64,000 bases of DNA from Atrina japonica (GCA_030159075.1 BROG01000266.1:447501-511500); one strand, 5' to 3'; numbered from the stretch's first letter, positions 33,955 to 45,668 are shown. Made by a program: numbers and translations. Notes: generated from the sequence alone by a model not told the origin.

Positions 33955-36357
33955 TTGACAGGAACAACAACTAAGACACATGCTCGACATCTTAGGTTAG
34001 CTAATTTAGATGATTTGGAGATACCCCAAGACAAATTAAATAGACCGATAAGAAAATCAACATATGTAGTACCTCCAGATTCAGAATCTACAGATGACGA
34101 AATTGATAAAAATAAGAGTCAAGATATTGTAAAAAAGATCTAGACAAATTCGAGATGACTCAGATAGTGAGGATGATATTCCTTTAGCAGAATTAAAAAA
34201 GGATACACAGAAATACAAAGTTAGATGATAGAGAAAAGTTAACACAACAAGACACTCAGACAGAAAACAAAGAAATAAATAAGGATACAGAAGATACAGA
34301 AATAAATGAAAATTAAGAGTTCAAAAAGACTTGTAGACGAAATAGACCCTACTACAAAAGAAATATTAATAGTCTTAAATTCGACTTTTGATAACATGAA
34401 TAAGAGAATAAGTTTGGATATATTTGAAAACATGTGTAAGAATAACTTGTTGAATGAGAATAGTTTGGATATATTTGATAACATGTGCAAGAATAACTTG
34501 ACTATGTTTGATAATATGTGTAAGACGATGAAAAGTCTTAAGTTTTAGACAATTTTACATATATAATTACAGGAAAACAAAATTCAATTATCTCTAAATT
34601 CAATTGAATATGTTGTCATTGGGACACCTCGCGCCATCTGTTATACAACCTTTACAGTTTCGGCAATTACTTTTATCAATCAAGAATCAATTGAATCCAC
34701 GTTTTGCTTTGCCTTTTGACCCTGAAAAAGATCTTTGGGACCTGTACAAAACATTGACTTGTGCTACATTATTTCAAAGACGAAAACATTGTAGTTATTG
34801 TGTCAGTACCTTTGGTTGACACAACAAATGCCTTAGAAATTTTACAAGATACATAACTTGGCATTGCCCACATATGAAAGAACCCTCAGTACTCGCCAAA
34901 TATGACTTAGAGTCAGAAGCCTTAGCGGTAAACAAAGAGAAAAACACAATTTGCACTTTTAACTCAACAGGAGTTAGAAAAATGTTCAAATCCTTCGATT
35001 AAGATATTGTTCTTTTTGACAGTCCTATCTATACTGTTTCAAACAGACAGACATGTGTGATTTCTATATTTCTGGGAAACACGATCAAAAATTGAACAAA
35101 AACTGTAAAACCACACTGATCAATAATGCAATTCTTCCTCGAGGACAGTATGTTACAGAAGGAAATTGGTTAATCATTGCTGAAAAATTACAAAATTTCA
35201 TGATCATGTGTGACAAAGAATCAATGATTAAGAAAACATTGCCACCTCTAGACATTCTACATTTGGAACAAAATTGTCAAGCTCTTAACGGGGATATGAC
35301 TTTAACACCTTACATTTATAAGGAAAGTAATTTTAACTTTAAGGATCCTTTAAAACATTAGTTGATAAGTATAAAAAAGACGAAGTAAGTTTGTTTTGGA
35401 GATATAAACAAAATTTTCCCACGGTATGATAATGATTAAAATTCCTAAGACGTTGAAACCAGTAAAAGAAATTAATTTAGATAATTTGATAAATGAACTA
35501 AAACTAGAAGAAATGCAACCCAATGCCAGAAGATGATTTTTGGGTTAAAAAAACGGTCAATACTTTCTCATACCAATAGTGCCAGTAGTAACAATCTTTA
35601 ATAATTATAATGGTAAAATGTGGAAAAAGAATAATAAGAAAATGTAGAAATAGGCATTCAGAATCTTCTGTCAGAAAGAAAAATAAAGATAATCCTAATG
35701 TTCAGTGGTCAAGTAGTGAGGGAAAAGAGGAGTTGAGTCTTCCAAATCTTTCAAGACTTCTAAGAAACCAGAATCAACAGCCATACCAGGAGCACCAAGT
35801 AACAAACAGTCGTTCATGCATAAATACACAGTCAACAGTAGATGATAATGACATTCGCAATCTTATATAACAGAAAAGATGAAAAACAACGGTCAAAAAA
35901 ACACAGCCAGTATATACAAAGAAGGAACATTCAAACTGAACAAGAACCGAACGCATATCCAGATAGAAAACTTTGCAGTATGTACCTTAAGGATAAACAC
36001 GACATAGAATATCCAGACATGAAACTTTGCAGTATGTACCTTAAGGATAAATACGACATAGACTTAATACCAGTAACTGATCAAACCAGAATTAACATTG
36101 AAAACCGAACACAATACAGTCAAGATAAAAGAGAAACAGAAAAAACGAAACAAAATAGTCAAGGAGAAATGAAAAACAGTCAACCAAACTACAAAAATGA
36201 ATATCCAGACGTATATTCCTGTGAAATAAAGGAATACAAACACGATAACCATGAAATAAATCATGAACTTTATCAAGACCCAGAAACAGGTGATGTGACA
36301 CCGCAAGAATTTAACGATAACAATAAATCGTCGATCGAAAAACATCGAAGTGGATGA
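33955..36357 (+). pseudogene. Post-integrase frames of the Gypsy element (env position), unrecognised
   Basis: Downstream of the integrase are frames at 33955-34143 (integrase tail, polar), 34306-34548, 34604-34819, 35053-35361 (Cys-containing), 35610-35870 and 35842-36357 (very Lys/Asp/Gln-rich, with an internal direct repeat of a KLCSMYLKDK block). This is where errantiviral env-like genes sit. A Cys-bearing extracellular-type segment at 35053-35361 would fit a glycoprotein ectodomain, but no fusion peptide or membrane anchor is securely seen. Broken by indels. Confidence 0.4.
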
Positions 36358-36544
36358 GACCACTTGGCTTCGATCCAGAAGCCCGATTACCAGCTTTAAG
36401 TTCACCAGTAACTAAAAGACACTAACATTCGACTACTGAAGACTATACAAGAACTTAAGTAATAATCACAGCGTAATGTGAATGTAAAAAGAAGATAACT
36501 TTAAAGAAGTCGAAAACTTATTCTTATTTAAAGAAACAGAATTT

Positions 36545-36645
36545 TACGCAAGGACGGAGGACTTTCCGTGAATGGAGGACTTTCCATGAATTATTCATAA
36601 GGACGGAGGACTTTCCGTGAATGGAGGATTTTCCATGAATATGTT
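36545..36645. repeat. Tandem duplication in Gypsy 3' noncoding region
   Basis: Two copies of a ~52-bp block (AAGGACGGAGGACTTTCCGTG then AATGGAGGAYTTTCCATGAA) in direct orientation; each copy itself contains two related GGAGGAYTTTCC halves. Confidence 0.8.
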
Positions 36646-36849
36646 AAAAGTGTTTAAAAAGTGAATTATTAATTGTTATTAAATGTATTATGTTATAATG
36701 AACTTTAACATAATGAACTTTACTTATGGACTGTAATAATGAACTTTATTTGTATTGAGACCAATGATTATTGAATTGAATTATGCATAAATTCTCTGCT
36801 TATTGAACCGGTTTATATCGTTTTATAATTGCATGAATATATATTGAAA

Positions 36850-37045
36850 TTATAACCCAAGTCACATATTTTTATCCAGGTCACATTTTATTTAATATTA
36901 ATCCAGATCACGAGTTTTATGAATTGTTGGAAAATCCAGGTCATAATTGATAGTGGATTATTGAGAAATCTAAGTCACAAGTTAATTTGTTATTACTCCA
37001 GGATATGAATTATTTACCGATAAAAAATCCAGGTCACAACTTATT
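36850..37045. repeat. Degenerate repeats of a TCCAGGTCAC motif
   Basis: Six irregularly spaced variants of WATCCAGGTCACA (near 36855, 36878, 36902, 36932, 36970, 37028) lie in the 3' noncoding region before the 3' LTR. Function unknown. Confidence 0.6.
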
Positions 37046-37205
37046 CATTTCATGATTAACAGTAAAAACTTTATTGAATTGTGTTATAACTTTCAAGCCA
37101 CACCAATGGGGGAAATTTTATAAAAAGTTACTAATTATAATTTGGAAAGTATTTATAAGAATGAAATTTTACCATTTAGTAAAAATTTCAAGGGATAGGG
37201 ACGTT

Positions 37206-37569
37206 TGTTAACAATATGAGGTACGGGAGATAAATCTTTTAGGAAATTATATACGTAAATAAATTGGTTGTGACTTGAAATAGTATTGATGTGTATTATA
37301 TGTATTTGGGAAAATACGGGCAGCTAAAATTACATGATTTCTAATTCGGTCAAGTAAATATGTTGACAAAGTTAATTTAGATATAAAATTCCAAATTCAA
37401 AATTACTCAGCATAATATTTAGTATTATTACTATTAGCATTATTACAATATACTGTTTTGGTTAAACAACTTGTCAACACCTTTACAAATTCAGCAGCAA
37501 TTGAAGCTGCATGTTAAAAGGTCAAATATCTGTCATCATCAGTTTTGGTAAACAAGAATTGATGTTAAT
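37206..37569 (+). repeat. 3' LTR of the Gypsy element, truncated
   Basis: It begins TGTTAACAATATGAGG and matches the first ~360 bp of the 5' LTR closely, then stops at GATGTTAATG. A 30-bp copy of the 5' flank follows in place of the rest of the LTR. Promoter and polyadenylation parts are therefore missing on this side. Confidence 0.85.
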
Positions 37570-37878
37570 GAATAATATTTTGGTAAACACAGCTAATATC
37601 CCTTTAGGCTTAACCTTTTACCTGAACTCAAACAAGATCTCATTGAATGTCAATATGAACATTACGATACTGGAAGGTACCTAGGGCACATTTCTGTTGA
37701 CGTCACGTGATCTGAGTACAAACTAGTTCGATAAGGTCGAACGAAATGGAACAACTAGGAAATGATTACTTATATTCATGTAAAAGACTCTTGTTAACCA
37801 TAAAATAACTGCAAATTAAACTATACTTCAGTCCAATAATGTTGTTATCTTTTAAAATAAAAAATGAAACTTTTGCAG

Positions 37879-37929
37879 ATGCAGCACAGTTCACATGTCG
37901 AACGTATGAAGACGTCGTTACGTCACAAG
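37879..37929 (+). CDS. Claudin-like gene, exon 2
   Basis: A 51-nt exon between a TTTTGCAG acceptor and a GTGAGA donor, phase 1 in and out. It encodes 17 residues of the first extracellular loop with one Cys. It fits the frame of exons 1 and 3. Confidence 0.75.
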
Positions 37930-38891
37930 GTGAGAATGTTTCTTTATTACATTCAACGACAATAATAAATATTATAATGTCACTGATAAAAGAGAGAGGC
38001 AGAAGACTGTCATGAATAAAATATCTTTCGAAATGTGTTTGACATAAAGGAACATGTTTCTAAAGCGACCGTCGTAAGACATTTCTTTGGAATACTTTCC
38101 CCTGGAGAGTGTTGAATGGCCTTATTTATTTGGATAGAAATGTCCGGTACATACATCCCATGTTGATCACCGAATGAATGTTCAATGATATTTTTTGGCT
38201 ATTTCCTAATCACAAGAAATTGCTTTTAATTATATTTAGAGTGATCCGACTTTAGATAGATTTTCACAACCAGAATTTGTGACATCTCTAGTTATTTTTT
38301 GGCTTTGTGGGATACCACGATCGTCTTGAGCTTCTGTTTTTTGTCTCTTTTGTAAAATTTTAACTTTGGTATTGTTAACCCTTTCAACCTAAAGACCAGA
38401 ATAGACTGGTCTTAAACTATAGAAAAGAGCATACCACTCAGATATTCAGGGGTGAAAAGGTTAATGATAGCAATATCAAGACAAATCTGCCTGGCACCAG
38501 ACGATGTCGAAACAAGATGTTTTGTCCTGTCAACAGAATCTATTGCAGCTTAGGTATAAAATATAAATAGAATTTAATGTTATAGATAACAAAATTTCTA
38601 TGTATATATTTATTATTGTATTGTATTTTAGAAGTTCTTGGAATATCCAATCGTGTTTATTTCTTGTAAGAAACACTTCCTTAGTCCCATAGTATTGTAA
38701 TTTATGGGAAAAATATACTTATAAACACAAGATACTATACAAATATTCACTAGATATTTAAATTCGCGAACATGGCTATTTAAAAAGTAGTTTTCAGTAT
38801 ATCATTGATAACATTATAAAAAAAAATTGTTTTCAATTAAAATTCGCTTTGCCTTCGAGCGCTACATTCAGGTGAATAATGTCTTTTACAG
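37930..38891. other. Claudin-like gene, intron 2
   Basis: AT-rich. A family A fragment (GATCGTCTTGAGC, the 3' half of the hammerhead only, then TTTGGTATTG) lies at about 38320-38375. A small palindromic segment around AGACCAGAATAGACTGGTCT lies at about 38393-38412. Confidence 0.5.
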
Positions 38892-39035
38892 ATTGGTTTA
38901 TTGCAGTACAGGGACTTATGACTATGGGAATAACTATGACTGTGCTAGGTATAATGGTGGCCTCCATGTGTGTTTGTTCCAGTCTCAAAAAATGTCACTG
39001 TACTTTATTTGAAGCCGGGATAATGTTTACAGGCT
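38892..39035 (+). CDS. Claudin-like gene, exon 3
   Basis: 144 nt, phase 1 to phase 1, after a CTTTTACAG acceptor and before GTAAGT. It encodes the end of loop 1, the second transmembrane helix, a Cys-rich cytoplasmic loop (CVCSSLKKCHC) and the start of TM3. A second acceptor 15 nt downstream (TTGCAG at 38901-38906) is also in frame and would drop five residues; the upstream one is preferred because its polypyrimidine tract is better and it adds a DWFIA segment expected before TM2. Confidence 0.75.
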
Positions 39036-40069
39036 GTAAGTAGCAACAGATATTGCTGCATGCATATTACTTACTGAATTGAGTAAACATGTTGTTCTTA
39101 TACATTTATTGCCCTAGTATGAGGGAGATATGAATATTTGTACATATTTATCCCGAGGATAAATATGATTGGCTTAGGATGAACAAATATATATATTCCC
39201 CTCATACAAGTGGAATAATCTGTTTATTATGCCGATATAAAAAACAAAACTAAAAAACTAAATAACTGCCATTAAAGTTTCAAGAATATTTTATTCAAAA
39301 CAACATTTTTCAAGAAATTTATGAAAACAACTTTGATGATCCATAGATGTTTCGTATTAAGAACGATAACTCTAGTGTAGGTTCCAAATGAGAGGAAATA
39401 TGACAGGGAAAATAGAGCGCGTGAGGGAGCCTTGACCTTTATGTTCCTGGTCGCGTGAATACGTTTATCAAGTAAGGATTAGGAATCTAACATAGATTCA
39501 TGTTTATTATTCTTTCCATTTCATTTTGACCAGGGCGCAGAAATACTAGACTCCGAGTTTGAGTGAAATATTAAAGTTGAGTCAAATATTGTAGTGATCA
39601 GGACTTTCAAATATAAAAAATCTCAGATACCAAAGTATAAATCAATAGAATGTCCATTACATAGATACAAATCCGGTAAAAATGGACAAACACGGACCTC
39701 TGGAAACCAAGAGGTGGGATCAGGTGAAACTGAGGAAATCTTATACATGCGTTAGGTGTTTTTATTTTTAACTTTCCCCCCTTTTTACTACTTAGATTGA
39801 TATACAATATCAAATAAGAGATATTCACAGGTAAACATTCTTAATTTCCAGTATATCTTGAGAATATTGTTGAGAAACCCAATTTGGCAATTGATTATTT
39901 TAAACTTACTAATTATATATCCATACCACAATGCACCTGACCTTATTTTTAAAAAAAATATAGGAATATGAAACTTTATGTATGTGCTTAGTTGTTATTT
40001 GTTCATATACAACAAGTGCAAGTAGTAAAAAGACGGCGCCTCTTTAGTGACATAGAATATAGTAAATTT
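39036..40069. other. Claudin-like gene, intron 3 (first part), with families B and C
   Basis: A family B copy lies at 39605-39728 (full head CTCAGATACCAAAGTATAAATC to GGGATCAGGTG). A family C copy follows at about 39740-40050. No gene is seen. Confidence 0.65.
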
Positions 40070-40995
40070 TTAATTATATTGTGCGCACAGTTTAGTTATA
40101 TTGAGCGCACAGTTTAATTATGTTGTGCACACAGTTTAGTAATATTGTACGCACAGTTTTTTAACTATATTGTGCGCACAGTTTAGGTATATTGTGCGCA
40201 TAGTTTTGTTATATTGTGCGCACAGTTTAGTGATATTGTGCGCACAGTTTAACTGTATTGTGCGCACAATTTCGTTATTTTGTGCACACAGTTTATCTAT
40301 ATTGTGTGCACAGTTTAGTTATATTGTGTGCACAGTTTAGTTATATTATGCGCACAGTTTAGGTATATTGTGCGCACAGTTTAGGTATACTATGCGCACA
40401 GTTTAGCTATATTGTGCGCACAGTTTAGTTATATTATGCGCACAGTTTAGCTATATTGTGCGCACAGTTTAGCTATATTGTGCGCACAGTTTAGTTATAT
40501 TGTGCGCACAGTTTAGTTATATTATGCGCACAGTTAGCACGCACAGTTTAGTATATTGTACAGCTATATTGTGCGCACAGTTTTTGCCTAGCGCATTTAT
40601 TGTGCGCACAGTTTACCTATATTGTGCCTTTACCTATTGTGCGCACAGTTTGCTATATTGTGCGCACAGTTTAGGTATATTGTGCGCACAGTTTAGGTAT
40701 ACTACGCACAGTTTACTATGCGCACAGTTTATTATATGCGCACAGTTTACCTATATTGTGCGCACAGCAGTTATTGTGTGTGCACAGTTTAGTTATATTG
40801 TGCGCACAGTTTACCTATATTATGCGCACAGTTTAGCTATATTGTGCGCACAGTTTACTTATATTGTGCGCACAGTTTACCTATATTGTGCGCACAGTTT
40901 GCCTATATTGTGCGCACAGTTTACCTATATTGTGCGCACAGTTTACCTATATTGTGCGCACAGTTTACCTATATTGTGCTCACAGTTTAGCTTTA
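40070..40995. repeat. 22-bp minisatellite with a palindromic core
   Basis: About 40 copies of a 22-bp unit whose centre, TGTGCGCACA, is its own reverse complement, followed by GTTTAGYTATAT. The middle (40530-40770) is scrambled and truncated. It lies in intron 3 of the claudin-like gene. The 166-codon plus frame across it is a repeat artefact. Confidence 0.95.
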
Positions 40996-41012
40996 CCTGA
41001 ATAGAAAAGAAG

Positions 41013-42261
41013 AGAGTCCTTATGTCGCTCACCTTGCAAATTTGTTCAACGCTGCATAAGAAGTCAAAATGTCTAAAAATGATATTTTCTGTTTAATTAG
41101 TTGATTTTGAAAAATGTTTCTAGTTGTGACTCCTTCTGAAACCTCTATGTGTACTAGCCCCTTTGCAAACATGCGGCTTTATATGGGGACAGTTCCTGCA
41201 AAATTTTGTTCAGCCATAATTTTTTTTTTAATCTGTAAATGTCTAAAAGTTGATTAAAACTGATATACTAATGATCCTGAATTGAAATCTGATCATAAAC
41301 AATCGTATGGCAAGCAAATGTCCCATGGTATAGTTTTATACAAATGACTTATTATCCCAAAACTGACTGACCTTTTGTCGACAAGGATATACGGAAATTA
41401 TCTAAATAATCGTTTGTGACAATGTTTCAATGTCACAGGCTCAAGGGTCAAGGTCACAGGCACCTAGGTAAACAGATAATACGCTTTTCATCAACTTCGT
41501 TTTACTTCTTCTCAAAAACAATGGGAGTTGGCCTGGCTCAGTCGGAAGCTCGCTCAACTCTTGGTCATGAGGTCGTAAGTTCGAGTCCAGACGACGGCAA
41601 GTTGGTTTCCCGTCTTTCGGCTGAGACAGTTAAAACAGAGGTCTCGTGTCACAGTAGGTGTCCGCACTCCTCAATGGCTGTAAGTACCGATCATAGTCCA
41701 AAATTTGAAGCCCTTCATCGGCATTTGGTAACGTCTCCGTATGAGTGAAAGATTCTTGAGTGGGACTTAACCAACAATAAACAAACAAACAAATAAAAAA
41801 CAATGGACCAAAACCAAACCAAACTTGCCAGAAACTAACCTCGTATGAAGCCACATAGCTTTTGAACGTGCCAAGGATCTAGGATCCATATGGCTCCAAA
41901 TGGGGAAAAAAACTTGGTAATCTTCTCATAATGAATGATTATGTTTCTTTTCGATTTGGTATACATTATTGTTCAAGTCCATAGCTATAATTTTTTTAAT
42001 GAAATTGAGGTTTTACAAGACTCCAACCGCCAGGTTATATATGGATTTCACAATAAACATATTGTATCCAAAGATATATTATAAAGTTGTTCGTTGAGCC
42101 TCTTTTTAGATATCCAGATATAGTTAAACGTTGCGCACAATATAGTTAAACAAGTTTGACAAATTGTCAAGGTTATGGGGTCGAAGGTTCAGGTCTTTTA
42201 GACATTTTGACTTCTTATGCAATGTTGAACAAATTTGCCAGGTGAACGATGTAAGGCCCCA
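41013..42261. mobile_element. Inverted-repeat-bounded element, probable non-autonomous DNA transposon
   Basis: Its arms (about 41013-41078 and 42195-42261) are ~60-bp inverted repeats: CTCACCTTGCAAATTTGTTCAAC then AAGAAGTCAAAATGTCTAAAA on the left, their reverse complement on the right. Interior ~1.1 kb with no transposase frame; it hosts a SINE-1 copy. Target duplication not determined because the left arm abuts the minisatellite. Confidence 0.65.
41514..41806 (+). mobile_element. SINE family 1 copy with target site duplication
   Basis: A box TGGCTCAGTCGG and B box GAGTTCGAG(T)CC lead the same body and CAAACAAACAAA tail as the 20.3-kb copy. An 11-bp direct repeat AAAAACAATGG flanks it at 41514-41524 and 41796-41806. 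Confidence 0.85.
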
Positions 42262-42442
42262 TAATATTAAATATTCAGATATGGTTAAACTGTGCGTAGT
42301 AAAAATAGGAAAAGATAGAAATAATGTTATGTTTTGTTTTTTGGTTTACGGAAAACGTTGCTAGTGCTAATAATAACTTATCATAAATGATTTTGATATA
42401 CAAAATAAAGCGAGATATATCATTTATAATCCTAGAGTTGTT

Positions 42443-42571
<129 letters not shown>

Positions 42572-42598
42572 GTACATATTTATATTGATGTTTTACAG

Positions 42599-42792
42599 TT
42601 TTGTCAATAGCTGCAGCTGTGACCTTATTCGGAATTAAACTGACCATTACAGATGGTTTTGATGTTGCCTTGATAGACACTTCCGCCGGTCAGCTGGCCT
42701 ATGGGTGGTCGTTTTGGTTGGCTGTTGGGTCGGGAGTTATGTCGCTTATTTCGTCGTTAGTGTATGGTTTCACAAGAGCTGAGGCAATATGA
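42599..42792 (+). CDS. Claudin-like gene, exon 4 (terminal)
   Basis: It follows the acceptor GATGTTTTACAG (AG at 42597-42598) and enters in phase 1. It completes TM3, encodes the short second extracellular loop and TM4 ([22 protein letters not shown]) and stops at TGA 42790-42792 after a short FTRAEAI tail without a PDZ-type end. A polyadenylation signal AATAAA is at 42887-42892. Two Gly-rich helices and the short C-tail fit an invertebrate claudin/PMP22-like protein. Confidence 0.8.
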
Positions 42793-42892
42793 CACGCGAT
42801 CCTTTTCAATTGCTAAGGTTTTCAAAAAAATTGACAAATGTTGTATGTGTTGTTCATTTTTCACGATAAGCAATATGTGACGTAATAATAAA

Positions 42893-43511
42893 ACAATACA
42901 ACATTAGAATTTCGTCATTATTTTGCATTAAAAATTACACATACTGTAACATCTGTGAGGCCGAAAAATGAAATGATATTCATGTTTTTAGTCAATTTGA
43001 TTTGCAGATGTTTTGTTTGCGTTCGGCCAAAATATGTATATTTGTATTAGTATTTGCACGACAAAGCATACCATGTTTTCACAATCGTATTGTAGTTGTC
43101 ATTAGCATGTGTTCGGTAGGTGGCGCTTGTCTTGGATGAACGTCAAACTATCAGGATTAGACATGCCATTTATCAGCGTAGATACAAGAACAGAACTGAA
43201 TTTCAAGATAGAAAACGATAGGCTTTAGTTCTTAGTACAGGTCTGTATTTTGACATTTCATATCTAGATTTGAGCGAAAGAAAAATATTTTTTCTGCAAT
43301 GGTCGATGATCAGGGACGTATTGTTTTAGGTTTTCGGGCGAAATTTAAAAAAATTATTGGACTTGAACTTTTGTTAACTTTGTGTATATACTATATTTAC
43401 ATTATATTTCAGAACTCTAAATACATTGTACTTATAACCACAATGAAGCATTATGTTAATTGTCATTTTGCATGATTACCAACTTTCTGTAGATATGTAT
43501 CTCCTTATCAG

Positions 43512-43571
<60 letters not shown>

Positions 43572-43659
43572 TATTGTGTTAAATAAAAAAAATAATGTGT
43601 GTGTTTGTTTATGTGATTTTTAGCTCGCATGTTTATTTATAATGCCAGCGATATATAAA
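42893..43659. other. Intergenic DNA with (CT)n tract
   Basis: A (CT)n microsatellite lies at 43515-43568. No gene recognised. Confidence 0.5.
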
Positions 43660-43835
43660 GGCTAATTCACATAAGATGGCGGGCGGAGTAACCTTTTCAT
43701 TACCATACGGATGATTATAATCACTTTTCGGTTATGACAAGCTTCACGGGGAAGACGTTTTATTCTTCATTGAATACTCGTAGGTATGGTGACAAATACG
43801 AATGATTATTCTTCCATGGTTCACAGGTCAATCGT
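43660..43835 (+). repeat. Dispersed repeat family D, copy 2
   Basis: It shares GTAACCTTTTCATTA, CTTTTCGGTTATGA, GAATACTCGTAGGTATG and TGGTTCACAGGTCA blocks with 3525-3740. Confidence 0.5.
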
Positions 43836-44149
43836 CAATTAGGTCTTCACCATATTCATACAAAACTACTCTCTCCCTTTGAAAACATTACATGACTTGT
43901 ACAAATCTACGATGACAATATGTTTTACTAATGTTGGTTCTCCAGAGTATCGACTTCATGGTATCATTTTGGACATTTTATACAACAGATTATTCAAAGA
44001 TGTCAGGACTAATAAACATAAATAAACGAGTAATCGCCCTTTTCCTCAAGGTCAAATTTGCTGATAAGGGCATTGACACTTTGAATATAAGCAATAATTT
44101 GAACTAAAAATTCGTCCGAAGTAAGAGCCCTCTATACGTCCAATACAAA

Positions 44150-44880
44150 GATTCACCATGTATTTCCTATATGTATACGTGTTCAGTTGCCTCTAAATTA
44201 TTCAGTTACAAAGCTAGTCTGCAGAAACTCAATTTATCCAGCTTTTCCCAGAACCTTCCACCTTGTCCCATTTCCAGATCTAAGTTAATATACGCTCTAT
44301 GTTGCCAAGTTGTGACAGGTGATCTCAACATTATACGTAACAGAAAACTGAGAGATCTTTTATGCAAAGGCCCAAAATATACGGAACCTGTCTCGTTTAC
44401 ATATCGCCAAATTTTTGAAATTATTATGGACGCATGTGAAGAGTACGCCATACGTTGGGCTTAGAAAGAAGATGTCGAACTTGATACTCTTTCAGAGTGG
44501 ATTAAGTCGATCGGTAATGATATTAAACGAAGAATTCGACGACTGAAACATTCTGTCATTACAAAACAGAATTCAGTTTTTCGTGATCCTGATGTTGTCA
44601 GAGAACTTTCCCGTCTCCATGAAAATTTTATCATCGTCCCTGCTGACAAAACATCTAAAAACTTCACATTTGTCTGCAGGCGATACTACTTCAGCATTCT
44701 ACAAGAGGAACTTCATGGAAACCCTACATACATAAATCCATTCTTACAGCGTTTTGTGAATCCTAAAGAATTCAAAGGAATTGTTGGAACATTTAAAGTC
44801 TCCAAATTTCATACATATTACAAGCATCAAGTCCTTTGATTTTTCGACCATTTACATAAACCCTCATCAAAAACTCAAAA
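44150..44880 (+). pseudogene. Penelope-like element reverse transcriptase ORF, N-terminal fragment
   Basis: The conserved PLE block begins at about 44315 (GDLNIIRNRKLRDLL) and runs through EYAIRWA, an in-frame stop TAG at 44462-44464, then KEDVELDTL, IKRRIRRLKHS, NFIIVPADKTSKN and an IKSFDFS block near 44830. This order matches the linker and start of the RT domain in Penelope/Poseidon elements. The catalytic YADD-bearing palm and the GIY-YIG endonuclease are absent: the copy stops at about 44880. Several frameshifts follow 44730. Confidence 0.8.
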
Positions 44881-45013
44881 TTTTCAGTTAAACTGGGTTT
44901 TTCTGGAGAAAATTTATGTTTAACTCATATTTGTGATTTTGGTTTAACTAGAGAAAATATGGGTTTAACTGTGAAAAAATAGGTTTAACTCATTAATGTG
45001 ACCATGGCGTGCA

Positions 45014-45015
<2 letters not shown>

Positions 45016-45056
<41 letters not shown>

Positions 45057-45148
45057 ATATATATATATAAATAGATAGATATATCCGTATAAGAGTAACA
45101 CACAGTATATATATATATATATATAGATAGATAGATAGATAGATAGAT
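45016..45148. repeat. CTAT/TA/GATA microsatellites
   Basis: (CTAT)n at 45016-45056, then TA, then a ~30-bp unique spacer, then (TA)n and (GATA)n to 45148. The arrangement is nearly palindromic. Confidence 0.85.
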
Positions 45149-45323
45149 CCAGATCATGAACTAAGAAAATACTATCACTTTGAATTAGTGGATATGTCGT
45201 TCAACTAGTGCCATATATATATATTATATATATTATATATATAATATATATATATATAGCTATATATATATAATTATTTATATATATATATATATATTTT
45301 AAACATAATACCAAAGTTACAAT

Positions 45324-45366
45324 GCTCAAGACGATATTTTCTGTCAATTAGACTTCATCAGTGAGC
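45324..45366 (-). ncRNA. Hammerhead motif, decayed copy
   Basis: Minus strand: CTGATGA, GTC/GAC stem II and GAAA are present. Stem I lost one A on its 5' strand (GCTCA against TTGAGC) and stem III is mismatched. Probably inactive. Confidence 0.55.
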
Positions 45367-45668
45367 AACAATTTGAAAAGTATGTGATTTTTTCTAAAGA
45401 TAAAATGGTATCATACAACAAATAATATCTCTAAAGTATAGCCGAAATCCGTCTAAGAGTAACCACAGTAAAAAAATCGTTTCTAGCTTTAGAAAAAATT
45501 TAAGAATTTAAATGGTGTTAACAGTGCCAAATATTACTTTTGAAAAGATGAACAGCTGGTACCGAAATTTTACTAAGGTTTATGTATACCCTCGGGGACT
45601 CAAACGGTCCACCAGCAGTGGCAACGACCTAGTGGTTATAAATAATAAACTAATACCAAAGGTGCAAT

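Larger units (their letters stand above)
27429..37569 (+). mobile_element. Ty3/Gypsy-type LTR retrotransposon with env-position ORFs, degraded
   Basis: A 10.1-kb element inside intron 1 of the claudin-like gene, same strand. Order: 5' LTR, gag with CCHC knuckles, aspartic protease, reverse transcriptase, RNase H, integrase, then further frames, a 3' noncoding region and a partial 3' LTR. Integrase after RT/RNase H is the Gypsy order. Nearly every domain is cut by 1-nt frameshifts. The internal 37206-37569 repeat matches the start of the 5' LTR. Confidence 0.9.

Noticed and set aside
40500..41000. 166-codon frame with repeating CAQFTYIVRT
   Set aside because: A product of the 22-bp minisatellite; no start context or non-repeat sequence.
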